Of a stretch of DNA of 64,000 nucleotides, positions 42,060 to 52,519 are shown piece after piece (position 1 is the stretch's first letter; every line of letters begins with the position of its first letter). Location: the NCBI GenBank assembly GCA_933822405.4, contig CAKOGP040001747.1, positions 198,113 through 262,112 of the forward strand, in the 5' to 3' direction. The DNA is from Cylindrotheca closterium. Taxonomy: Eukaryota; Bacillariophyta; Bacillariophyceae; Bacillariales; Bacillariaceae. The notes under the pieces were generated by a model. The model saw only the letters and a program-made list of their open reading frames with translations, was not told the DNA's origin and did no database searches. The position numbers and the translations under genes were made by a program.

Positions 42060-43022
42060 ATGGTGCAAATGACTCGAAAATCCATCAAAACACCCGAAAG
42101 GCGAGGGATTTCCATTTCATCTTTAGTGCTGTTGTGTGCTCTCCTTTTTGGAACCGTCATATTCCTCACTGCCAACATAACCAACGATCAGGTCGGTGCC
42201 AAAAGAAGGTTCACTCTGCCTTGGACGAAACAACAGAATAAGAATGACAAAAATATCTTCAGCAAGTTGCGTTCGGCATTGGCGGAATCCAAGAAGAAAA
42301 AGAAAACTAATGGAAGTAAGGAATTGGCCGAACCATTCGATAGGGATTCCACCATGACGCTGAAGGAACAAGATTATTCGCATATTGGAGGACCTCAAGT
42401 AATCAAATCAGAACCATATCCATCCCAATTTGTGGACACTTACAATGCTGTCAACATAGCGGCACCTGAAGAAGAGAGTAAGGAGTCAGCCGACACGGCA
42501 GTTGCAACTGAAAAACCTAAAGACGTGAAGAAGGAAGAAAAACCTAAAGATGCAAAACCTAAGGAAAAAGATCAAAAGCCAAAAGGAAAAACACCTGAGG
42601 AATCGAAACCAAAAGAGACAAAGCCAAAGGTAGAAACTGTCAAGAATGCAATGAAGGAAACTGACGAAGCTACGAAACCACCACCAAAGACAGCCAAACA
42701 TTCGGAAAATAAGAAATCAAAGAAGAGTGCAACAGGTGGGACAAGGTCTAGCAAAAAGTCAACAAAATCAGCACCGGCGGTGGAAGGAAAAAATCTAGTA
42801 TCATCCTCAGCCGCCGAAGAAACGAAACCGCAAAAGAGTACCAAGAAGAGTACGGGTGGTTCCAAACATAGCAAGAAGACGGGTGGCAGCGTAACGAAAA
42901 TGTCGGGTTCCACAGAAAATACCGAAGAAAAATCAAAGAAAAATGATTCTACTGGAGACAGCAACAAGAATAGGGAAAGCAAGAAAAAACACACCGGTAT
43001 TGCTAACAACAAGAAATATTAA
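42060..43022 (+). CDS. Lys/Ser-rich single-anchor membrane or secreted protein
   Basis: 320 residues, one exon. Short basic N-terminus (MVQMTRKSIKTPERRG), a hydrophobic span at about 18-40 (SSLVLLCALLFGTVIFLTAN), then a long disordered tail rich in Lys, Ser, Glu and Thr, with many K-x-x-K and KKS/KKST clusters (KKSKKSATGGTRSSKKSTKS). No folded domain. Lys/Ser clusters of this type also occur in silica-associated proteins of diatoms (silaffin-like), but the anchor could be uncleaved and the similarity may be compositional. The N-terminus is related to the relic at 37541 and more weakly to the protein at 34788. Function unknown. Confidence 0.7.
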   Translation: MVQMTRKSIKTPERRGISISSLVLLCALLFGTVIFLTANITNDQVGAKRRFTLPWTKQQNKNDKNIFSKLRSALAESKKKKKTNGSKELAEPFDRDSTMTLKEQDYSHIGGPQVIKSEPYPSQFVDTYNAVNIAAPEEESKESADTAVATEKPKDVKKEEKPKDAKPKEKDQKPKGKTPEESKPKETKPKVETVKNAMKETDEATKPPPKTAKHSENKKSKKSATGGTRSSKKSTKSAPAVEGKNLVSSSAAEETKPQKSTKKSTGGSKHSKKTGGSVTKMSGSTENTEEKSKKNDSTGDSNKNRESKKKHTGIANNKKY

Positions 43023-43082
43023 TACTAGTCCTATGGACAGAAAGGAACAACCTTTTTGTTATTTCCAAATTCAATCAACTTG

Positions 43083-44103
43083 AGATGTAGCTCTCACGTG
43101 CTGGATTCCCAAGGACTCTACTACACTCGGGATCACAATATTCGATCCACAGACGTACCGAAACTTTTCTCGGTCTAACGCCTGTTGCTTGGCACCATCG
43201 TATCGTTGCTCCATCCACCCTTAAGTTGCCGTTTCCACAAGGCCATTTCCAAGATTGACGTGGCTGCCATATCTTCGCATTGTGCAAGTAATACTGAGCA
43301 TGACTCGACGAACAGAGTCATCCTTCGTCCCTTGTTGTCATCTTCAGCAAGTATAGCTTGTACATTCCTTTGCATGGCTTCTACCCAGGACGATGGCGTC
43401 GTTCCGAATCCGTCTACGAGCGGTAAATTGTCGTCCATTGTCTTCTGAATGCACTCGCAAAACTCTTATTGGGCGGTGGTAGAGGAATAGTCGTGGCAGG
43501 TTCTGTGTTCTGTGTAGTGGAAAGTAGTCAAAGCGGAGCACCAAACCGGCAACCATATTATCTGTCACTTCACCAAAAGTGATCTTGCAACAGTGTGCAA
43601 TCAACAAAAGACGTTTTGCTGGCATTGGACCATTTTGGAAGAAAAAGGTTTGCAAGAGAGATACTGTACAGAATTCGAAGGATCCGGATCCAGCACTTAA
43701 AGAAAGACGATCCAATCAAGTTCAGAGACGGGGGAATCTTGATTATTTGCAGTGACTCGCAACGTTGGAAAGCCTCCTTACGAATTGTCTTTAGCTGACG
43801 GGACGAAGAGCTAGGATGGATATTTTCAAATTCAACTTTCTTCAGCACTTGGCATCCTTTAAAAATGAACAGTCCCCAATAGATTCTACCGTGCAAACAA
43901 TCTTGATTGCTAACAAGTTTGCACACCAGTCAAAAGCCAGACTACCAATGTTGATTAGTCCTTCCGGAAGAGTTGCTTCCCGCAAATGGTAACGGCACCC
44001 CACACAACCTGCTATCATGCAAAACCTGAATACCTGGATTCACAATCAGCTTTCCAACTATTTCTTCATCGTTGCCTTGGAAATCGTAGACAGTTGACGC
44101 CAT
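43083..44103 (-). pseudogene. Degraded BspA-like LRR copy
   Basis: The family start is visible at 44103 (a short MASTV...GNDEE segment), followed by LRR-like pieces in different frames (for example 43926-43570 and 43438-43175) and the family end (LRVDGATIRW... to VLGNPARES). Frameshifts and stops separate the blocks, and the ankyrin-like DGFGTTPSSW part is shortened. Related most closely to copy 2 (20355), judged by AIKIVCTVE-type segments. It is convergent with the Lys-rich gene. Confidence 0.75.
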
Positions 44104-44662
44104 CTTTCAATACATTACATTAGGTCCAAGGGCGAATGAGCTCGTTGTCTTCATTGTACCTGTACATACCGTAAGTACTGGTATACATATATATCGTCCT
44201 AGAATAATACGTGTGCGCAATAATGTATAGGATCGAGTTTGAAGTACTGTAATATACCGCATTGTATTCAATTTGAATGGCACTATTTCAGATCCCATTT
44301 TTGGCGCTTCGAGTCGTAGGACGGCTGACTTGCAAGAAACATGAAACGTGAGAAATCAACAAAATCAGATCGGATGACAATTATTTTTTAAAACAACCAA
44401 TGCTGAATGAGTTTGGACTGAAGAAAGAAAGAAAAAAAAAAGCAAAGCATCTTTAAAGGGTACCCTGCAACGTGACGGATATAATAAATATCACAATAGG
44501 AATCATTGCAGCAATAATCTGATTTCCAGAGAAGAGAGACAGCAATCAATTCGGAACACCTGAAGAAACCACCTGAAAGATCCGTTGAGAAAAATTGTTT
44601 TGTGATTGAGAATCATCCAGTTGGGCGAACACAAAACAAGATACTACGATAATTCCAACAAT
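44104..44662. other. Intergenic upstream of the PDZ-PI3K gene
   Basis: No gene. A run of adenines around 44427-44440. The ATG at 44663 is the first in the PI3K frame. Confidence 0.45.
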
Positions 44663-47600
44663 ATGAGTCAGCATTTGAATGAAACCTATGACTACAGTGC
44701 TCACCACGACCACGATGAAGGGACAGTGGGAACTTTGCCAGGCGGCGCTCAAACGACAGGGGAATCGTCGTTCTCCTCGGTCGCCCGAAAAGAATGGATC
44801 CATGCCGTCTTTGGAAAGTCCTTGCAACAACCAAAGGGCAAGGGCTTGGCTCAAATTGACGAATATCTTTGTACTCGAATCTACATTGAGTCAGATCTAT
44901 ATCAAGGAGAATCACTGGGAATCACGCTTAGTCGTTTGACGCTGGGCCTTTACGTTCGAAGTGTCAAACCAGGATCCGAGGCAGCACTGGCGGGAGTCTT
45001 GCCCCAATCTGTTTTGGTATCCATCAATGATATTCATCTTTTAGCGGAACCTTCCAAGCAAGCATTGGAACGAATTTGGCAATACGAGGGACTCTTTGCT
45101 TCCGTTTCCAAATACGCCAAGCCCTATAGCAAAGATGCTGCTTCCTTTGTCATGGATTTGCCCAAAGAAGACTTGATGATTCAACATCCCACAAGACTAA
45201 CATTTATACGGAATGGACAAATGTACGCGGTTCTCCTCTTGTCCAATCCACAATATGGGATTGAATGGGCACCTTGTGGGAATTTTGCCCTCGTCAAACG
45301 GAACGACGGTAGTCATACGGAGATTCCACGTGGGTCCATTATTGCGGGAGTCAATGAGAATCCCATTGACGATTTGGATCATCTGACTTCGGCAACCTTT
45401 CTCAAGGAAGTCATGGATTTGGAACTCCCCATTGACATGTTGGTATGTTGGCCACCCGCCACGGCACGATCTGGATATTGGGAACGATCGGAGATTGCCA
45501 AGCACAATAGTGGCAGCCCGCAAACCAACTCCAAAGGATACAAACCGATCTTTTCAAAGGAACATGATGGGGTAAAGACAACCGTCCACTCGCTATTTTC
45601 AAGAGCCAAGAAGAAGCCACAGCCTGAAATACCAAAGAACGACTGGGGTTTGGAACTTGACGATTTGGCTACTGCTGTGGGTTCTGGCGAAGTTCTAGTG
45701 CCAGAGTCCTCACCAGAAAAGGCAAATTCGGTTCTGACCAAAGTCTATTTGCCTTGCTCTCACTTGGAGGGTCGGCTCTTGGAGTCTTGGGATGTGGAGC
45801 AAAGCTTGCTTTACAATTTGAAGTACTACTGGACTATGAATATGATCGGTGACAGTGCTGGGGATTTTGTGGGACACCGAAACTTGTCGGATCTGTTTTT
45901 GGATTTTCCAAAACCTCTATTCCAAGATGTGCTATTGCCGTTGATTGCGTGCTGCCGACACACTAGTCCAGGGAGTCCAACGGCACAAGAAAGGCTCCAC
46001 AAAATGTTATTTGATGAAATCATCAACCTTGCCGAGACCAAAGCTTCATTTGCACCCTCCATGGAGCTGATTGCTTCCTCGCTACAAGAAATTGAACTCC
46101 GGAACATTCTTCGAAGAATCCGAGAAAAAAGAGCGGCCTCGTCACCAATCGTAAAGAACAACTCGAACTTTACCTTTGATGAACTGGACAAGGGCGCTGC
46201 CTCACCGGCGAAGTCACCTGCCAAAGCTAAACCAGTAGCAGAGATAGCTGGATCGCCAAGCTCAATACCGCAAGCAGCATCGCCCACAAAGAAGCGGTTT
46301 GGACTATTTGGAAAGAAATCAAATGCCAAAAGTCCTTCGGCCAAGACCACGAGTCCAAAGAAGTCGAAGAGCCCAAAAAGGAACACGAAAGAGCAATCAA
46401 AGACGATAGCTGATGCCGCTAGTCCTGGTGGCAAAGCCTTGTCGCTCTTGCTGGACGAACAGGACAAGCAGGAGCAGGATCGTCAAATCATTGGTGCCCG
46501 CGAGATTATGTTTGCCAAGACTTTGAAATTTGGTGACGAGTTACTTGAAATTTGCCAAGATATCGAACGATCGCTGCTAAAGACTTTTCCTCAACGGCTT
46601 GCTGGGTGGGCTCTCCAACCTTGGTCGTCCACCAAGGAGACGGCGTTGCAGCATGTGACAAATTCTATGAGAGACCGTCTCATGCTGTGCTCCAATACAG
46701 AATTTCTGAATCCTTTGGATTCTGATGAATTGATTGTTGGAATCGACACTACAGAATGCTACATTTTACCCAGTGCGCACTTTCCCGTTCTGCTCACTTT
46801 TGATTGTCAAGATCTCGAAAATCGGGAGTCTCCAAACAATGTATTTGGTGTCCAAAAGTTCTACAGGACCACTGTGGAGGTCATGCATGTCAGATGTGCT
46901 GGAAAAGCGGCAGTTCGAAGGAATTTTGTCGTCCATGCATCCGTTGGCGGTTCTATTCAGGAAACCAATCCTAGGTAAGCACAGTTTTATTGACTTGACA
47001 AATCCTCATGTATGCAGTCTCCTTTTCTCAATCCTACTTTCAGCACGCATACAGATGTCGAGACAAATACACAGATGTGGGATGATGGTGCCGCACTTGT
47101 CTTTGACACTAGTTCTTCCTGGGGACCGCCACAAACAGTATCTTTGCGACTTTCGGAGTCATTTGTCACAAATACTGGCGCAACCGGCACAAAGGAAAAT
47201 AAAGACAAAAAACAAAGGTATCTTGAAGACATTGGAGTATCCTGGGCAGACTTGACAAGCGTAGTAGACGAAAAGGCAGGAGGACGTATCCAAAAACGAA
47301 CCGTTGTCTTGACGCCCAAGCTGTTGTCAAGTAAAATATCGGGATACTTTGATCAACATGGAGAATTATCGGATGAAAACCGCCCAAAAGTCGAGGTATG
47401 TATCTTTTGATGACGACAGTGTGTGACATGGTGCATCATTTTGTAGCATGAATAATTTCTCACCGAACTATACTTCCGAAACTAGAATATGGAAATCAAA
47501 ATTCGGGTTACTACGCAAACACTGGAAATGGCTCCACTCATCAAAAAGTCCGACTATACTGACGGCCCTCTGAGAAAACGTTCTCTGTTGTACAAACACG

Positions 47601-48529
47601 ACGATGATGTTCGCCAGGACTTGTTCTCGATCGACTTTATCAAGACTTGTGACGCAATTCTAAAGTCTTGTGGACTTGATTTGAAGTTGGTGACTTTCCG
47701 TTGCATTCCAATGGGAGACAAGCAAGGATTCATCGAGTGGGTCCACGGAAGTGTACCCCTAAGTGAACTTTCCCGTGTCGTTGCGGACTCTATCTTGGGT
47801 GGCAAGACGAAAAGCCCAACGTCCGATGCGTCGAGCATCAGTGAAGAAAATGAGAAATCAATGGTAGCACTAGCGGGACTTTCGAAGTACGAAACACTTC
47901 AGCGATGGAACTCGGATGTCACTGGATCGAACTCGTCTGGGAGTGCTCCCAACAATCCAGTTCAGGACTACCTTCGAACCTTTAACTTTGACGTGGATGC
48001 TCCCTATATGATTCGGAAAGATGCGATGGATACCTATGTCAAGAGTTGCGCCGGTTACTGTGCCATTACGTACATTTTGGGAGTTGGCGATCGCCATTTG
48101 GACAATCTTCTATTGCATCAGACTGGACACTTTTTCCATTGCGATTATTCCTTTATCTTGGGCAATGATCCCAAGAAGTACCTTCCAGTGCGCATCACGG
48201 AAGAAATGGTGAATGGAATGGGCGGCAAGGACAGTGACGGCTTTGTCATGTTTTTGTCCTTGACGTGTGCCGCCTTTTTGACACTCCGTCGTTCTGAAAA
48301 CGTCCGACACTTGTTATCCATGATTCGAATGATGGAAGGTTGTTACCTGCCTGATATTGAGAAGAATCAGGATATCGAATCTGCCATTATGGGTGTTCGA
48401 AACCGATTACGGCTCGACTTGAGTGAAGACGAAGCCATTGTCTTTATGGAAAAGCTGATAGAAGAGAGTTCATCGTCCAAAATGTGGTTAGCCGTGGATG
48501 CTATGCATACCTTGGGCAAACGATTCTAA
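44663..48529 (+). CDS. PDZ-containing phosphoinositide 3-kinase-like protein
   Basis: 1235 residues from three exons: 44663-46974, 47044-47395, 47486-48529; both introns GT-AG, 69 and 90 nt. Residues about 70-145 form a PDZ domain (GESLGITLSRLTLGLYVRSV, GSEAALAGVLPQSVLVSIN), and a second PDZ-like block follows near 195-265. A helical region (LLESWDVEQSLLYNLKYYW...) and a Lys/Ser-rich linker come next. The kinase has HDDDVRQDLF, GDRHLDNLLL (Asp1090) and MVNGMGG, closest to class III (Vps34-like) forms. DFG is DYS (Asp1108). About 200 residues, C2-like in places (MWDDGAALVFDTSS), are inserted in the N-lobe between FPVLLTFDCQD and the RSLLYKHDDD strand. Activity is likely, since the catalytic Asp residues remain, but unproven. 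Confidence 0.88.
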
Positions 48530-49008
48530 TAGGCAAAATGATGTGATGCTGTATATATATCCTATTGTAGGACTAATAAATGGTTTTCTTTTAAAATATA
48601 CTCGTGATTCTTGCTACCTTAAAAATAGTGGAAATCTCTTTAAGTTGTTACTGTAGTATATTCTCACAATGGCAGAACTGATAGCATTTTCCCTTTGTAT
48701 ATAATGTATGAACCTAAAACGTGAAACGTGAAAGAAAATATAGTGAGTCACAATGCCAAAAACTTTCAACAAACGAGCGTCTCGTGGAATGTACCCCTCC
48801 GAGAGAAGATTATCAAGTTGGTTTCACTGCGGCCACTCAAACAAACAAATTTTAACTGTGACCGCTCGAAATCCATGTGCAAGTGTTTCATCGTCATTGA
48901 GCCATCGTCTCGTCTATATCGCAATAGTTGTGCTTACCTCTTTTTTTCTTCTTCTTTTCATTGTTGCATTTTCCTTCATGATAGTTCTTTCTTTTTTGCC
49001 TATATTTA
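48530..49008. other. 3' intergenic between convergent PI3K-like and TM9SF genes
   Basis: No gene. The open frames here are short and unlike any family. T-rich run near 48940-48965 close to the TM9SF 3' end. Confidence 0.5.
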
Positions 49009-51399
49009 CTAATCCAGCTTGACGGATCCATAAATCTTCTTGGTAAACCAGAGACTGGAAAGGAATCCAATGGAGCCGCAAAAGATACCAAACAACAAGG
49101 AGATCATGGTCATGTAGGTCATGTAAATGACAACGGGAAGTCCACCAACCATCTTGAGCCTACTGGTAAGGAACCAAATGCTGTAAAGCAAAATGTAGAT
49201 ACCTCCAGTAGCACAGTTCCAAAAGGACTTCCACCACCAGCGGTAATCTTCTGCACAGAGTTGCAAGTAGCACATGACAATGGCGACTTGTGCGCAGGTG
49301 GCCAGCAAGACCACTCCGACCGCCAACAAGAATCCCATGACGTAATAAAGTTGGTGCAACCACAAAGCCGACATGATGAACGCAAGTTCAATGCAGACGG
49401 CTCCAAAGGGCAAGACACCACCGACCATGGCAGTGACTGCTGGAGCAGTCGACCAAATGCTGTCGGGAATGATGCGAGCAATGCTGTTGGTCTTGCAGCT
49501 GACTTCAATGCTCTTGAATCGGAGACCAACAAAAGCTCCGAGAAAGACCAAAGGTGACGCCACACAGATCCATAGGATAAACAAGACGCAAATGGTCAAG
49601 AAACTGACACTGGAAGCCGCATTGACAACGCTCAAAAAGATATTGAGAATCGAAAACATGACCACACAGAATCCTGGAAGAGCCGTGGCAGTCAAAAAGG
49701 TATTGAGCTTCCAGGCAGTTCCCTTGGCCAGCGTGTAAACCCGAGAGGAAACGTATCCTGCAATGGATCCGCAAAAGACGTATAGGAGAATCAAGGATGT
49801 CAGCATTTGCCCCTTGTTCATGGCATTGGTAACATGAATGACACTTAGAATGACAGCCAAAAAGCCAGCCACTCCAATTTGAACACCCGTTCCCACCAAA
49901 ATGGAAAGTGCCATGGGAGAAAAGGCCGGAGCACGAAAGACATCTCCGTGGACCAACTTCCATCCAGTTTCGTCATCGCCTTCTTCCAAATCCACAATTT
50001 CATTGTATCCCGCAATGTCATTGCGCAAGGTGCGGACCATGATGGAGGCAATGGCCGCAGTCATGACCACGACAATCATGAGCGAGTTGACAATCGAGTA
50101 ATAATGAATTTCATCATCTGGGGATCCCACCAAGTAGACGTCCCAACGGTCCGACCATTCAATGTCTTCGTTGGGGACCCACTTGACATCGTAGGAAAAG
50201 AGGACGGGAGTCTTTCCGAGTTCCTTTTCGAGCGAGACAAAGGTAGATCGGTCGGATTGGTTCTCGACATTGTATCCCGAACACGATTCTCCCATGGCAT
50301 CGTGCATGACACTGACGGGATGGACCTCGAATCCGGTAATGCGAACGCCTTGAAAGGTGCTGGGGTCTTCGTGGTAAGTAATGGTGAACTTGAAGTGATT
50401 GTAGAGGTAAATCTTCTTGTCATCCGGGAGCTTGAATCCAATGGGATATCCACGGAGAGCAAAGTTGAGGTCATGACTCTTGAGAAGGACTGGAAGAGAA
50501 TCCAATTGCAAGTGAACTCGGTATTGGCGTTCCACAAGCTGTCGGAGCCATTGGAGTTCCTTGGATCCAATGTAGGACTTTCCAAAGACAGTACAGGGCA
50601 TGTCCTTTTCGACTTGAAGATCAAAGGGAGCAGGCTTGAGGTCATGTCCTAGCAGACGACTGCCCAGGTTGCGTCTTAGACGTTGCTTCTTGAGCCAACG
50701 AGTTTCCACTTCTTCAAAGTATCCTGGAAGATCATAGACATCAAAAGGAACGGGTGTGAGTCTGGATTCGACGAGATCCGTGTAGATCCAGACCTTTTCA
50801 TCGCGCATGTAATCTTCCGGAGAGACACCCGGAAACAAAATTTGGGCCATGCTGGATTCCTTTTTGCGAAAGACCCCGCGTCTCTTCTTGTTGCGGAGAC
50901 GGTATTCCCGGAGCATCTTGGATTGTTTGGTATTGGAAACCTCGTCCACGCCCTGCTTTCGCAGATCGCGGTAGGTCTTGAGTTCAATGTTTTCAATTTG
51001 CTTCTTTTCCTTCGTGTTGAGACGCTTTTGATTATTGATTTTGGTCAGAGTTTTGGTATCAATTTGGTCCTTGTTGACGAGAATCGTGCGCGGTTTGCGG
51101 CGAGCCTTTTCAAAGGCCACTCGGCGTTCCTTGACCTTCTCTCGGCGGTGAGACCTTTCGCGTTCCCGACGAATAGCCTTGGGGTCGACGGCCTCCGCCG
51201 CAACGCGAACGGCAGCAGCACTGGCTTGAGACTTCATGTCTGCCTGGAGTTCCTTGTACTTTTTACGATCCGGACCGACCGTCTTGACACGCTTTACGAG
51301 TGGTTTGGTGGTGGCAGCAGCGGCATCTGCAGCAGAGACTGAGATGACTCCGCTGTAGAGCACGAGAAGCACTAGGAAAAGAATGTTGTTTCGCTGCAT
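49009..51399 (-). CDS. TM9SF (nonaspanin/EMP70) family protein with extra charged N-terminal region
   Basis: 796 residues, one exon, starting at MQRNNILFLVLLVLYSG (51399), which gives a signal peptide at 1-23; an upstream in-frame ATG at 51459 is less likely. Typical members are about 590-660 residues. Residues ~30-180 here are an extra Lys/Arg/Glu-rich helical region (RRERERSHRREKVKERR). The lumenal domain then starts with LFPGVSPEDYMRDEKV and YDLPGYF. Nine membrane spans follow, including the DETGWKLVHGDVFR loop and APAFSPMALSILVGTGVQI. The end, KIYGSVKLD, fits the K-x-D/E Golgi-retention motif of the family. Role: sorting and surface delivery of membrane proteins, adhesion or nutrient responses in other organisms. 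Confidence 0.93.
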   Translation of the reverse strand: MQRNNILFLVLLVLYSGVISVSAADAAAATTKPLVKRVKTVGPDRKKYKELQADMKSQASAAAVRVAAEAVDPKAIRRERERSHRREKVKERRVAFEKARRKPRTILVNKDQIDTKTLTKINNQKRLNTKEKKQIENIELKTYRDLRKQGVDEVSNTKQSKMLREYRLRNKKRRGVFRKKESSMAQILFPGVSPEDYMRDEKVWIYTDLVESRLTPVPFDVYDLPGYFEEVETRWLKKQRLRRNLGSRLLGHDLKPAPFDLQVEKDMPCTVFGKSYIGSKELQWLRQLVERQYRVHLQLDSLPVLLKSHDLNFALRGYPIGFKLPDDKKIYLYNHFKFTITYHEDPSTFQGVRITGFEVHPVSVMHDAMGESCSGYNVENQSDRSTFVSLEKELGKTPVLFSYDVKWVPNEDIEWSDRWDVYLVGSPDDEIHYYSIVNSLMIVVVMTAAIASIMVRTLRNDIAGYNEIVDLEEGDDETGWKLVHGDVFRAPAFSPMALSILVGTGVQIGVAGFLAVILSVIHVTNAMNKGQMLTSLILLYVFCGSIAGYVSSRVYTLAKGTAWKLNTFLTATALPGFCVVMFSILNIFLSVVNAASSVSFLTICVLFILWICVASPLVFLGAFVGLRFKSIEVSCKTNSIARIIPDSIWSTAPAVTAMVGGVLPFGAVCIELAFIMSALWLHQLYYVMGFLLAVGVVLLATCAQVAIVMCYLQLCAEDYRWWWKSFWNCATGGIYILLYSIWFLTSRLKMVGGLPVVIYMTYMTMISLLFGIFCGSIGFLSSLWFTKKIYGSVKLD

Positions 51400-52519
51400 T
51401 TTGAAATTGAAATTGATTTGAAATTGAAATTGATTTGATTTGATGGAACGGAATGACAAAGCAAGGACTGCGCTGCGACTGATTCTCTTGAATCTACAGT
51501 ACTAGCAATCAAGGAATCAAAGAAGGTATTCTGAATCCAACGCTACGTATAATGTAGTGAGATTAGAATGCTGTAATAACTTTTGTTGCTTGTGTGATGA
51601 TGATGGCCTTGTACTTGCCAATGCTGCTGCGCTTGAAGATTTTCACACGGCGGTCATTGTTCCAGCCGCTCGCCAATGCAGAGGACGGACTGCATACCGG
51701 TACCGGTACCGGTACAGCCGCTACCAACAACCGTGGTACAGAAATGCCGTTCAATTTATTCCGTGCGTAGCCATTGGTTGGTTCGTCTACGTGAATGACA
51801 AAAGGAGGCCACGTTCTTTATGGTCGTATGAGTCAGTCAGTCAGTCATCCTTTCTGCATCGCATCGGACGGTTCGTTTCAGTCATGTGATGTCGGACACT
51901 TGCCGATTTCAGATTGGCAATGATGTCATGCATATGACTATACAGTAGTACTATCGTACAACAGCACAGGAATGGACGCTTCCATTCTGCATCTTCTAAT
52001 CTAGTGACTCCAAGTATGGTATTGAACAATACCATACTATATGCATGTTGCAAAGCCGAGGCTTTTGGTGAATGAATGAATGAATCAATCAATCTAAATC
52101 AATCAGCCAGTACTACTGTAGTAGTCAGTAGTCAGTCACTATATTTGGAGAACAGAAGAGTGGGGGAACAAAGTACGGTTTTAGTCACTTCCCAAATAAA
52201 TCGCACCAAACTTCTCTCGTCATCAGCAGGCGCAATAAAGCGCGGCATCAGGGATGAATCAAGAATAATAAAAACGAGATTAGGCACGTCTGCGTATCAT
52301 CTTATTAGAACACTTGTCACTGTTCCTACTGTTCCAAGTCAAGACTGTGTCAGACAGAAGTGGGAATCAATCAAGATCGTAAAGTCAATTGAAGCAAGCC
52401 TGCGCTCCACAAGATCCAAGAAAATAATATCATTCCATCCTATTCTTGATTGTTTCAACAGAAGACCTACTATATACCATAGTATAGACAGGGCCAACCA
52501 CAGATAGTCATACAATACT
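51400..52519. promoter_or_regulatory. Divergent promoter region, TM9SF / CHAT-STAND
   Basis: 1.1 kb without a supported gene. Includes ACCGGTACCGGTACCGGTAC at about 51698-51717, a GTCA run at 51833-51848, TGAA/ATCA runs at 52071-52095, and GTAGTAGTCAGTAGTCAG at 52118-52135. AAATTGAAATTGATTTG repeats lie next to the TM9SF start. Confidence 0.45.

Noticed and set aside
46734..47255. 173-codon frame overlapping the PI3K gene
   Set aside because: Wrong frame relative to the spliced kinase and spans an intron; no signature of its own.
49879..50652. 257-codon plus-strand frame
   Set aside because: Antisense shadow of the TM9SF coding region.
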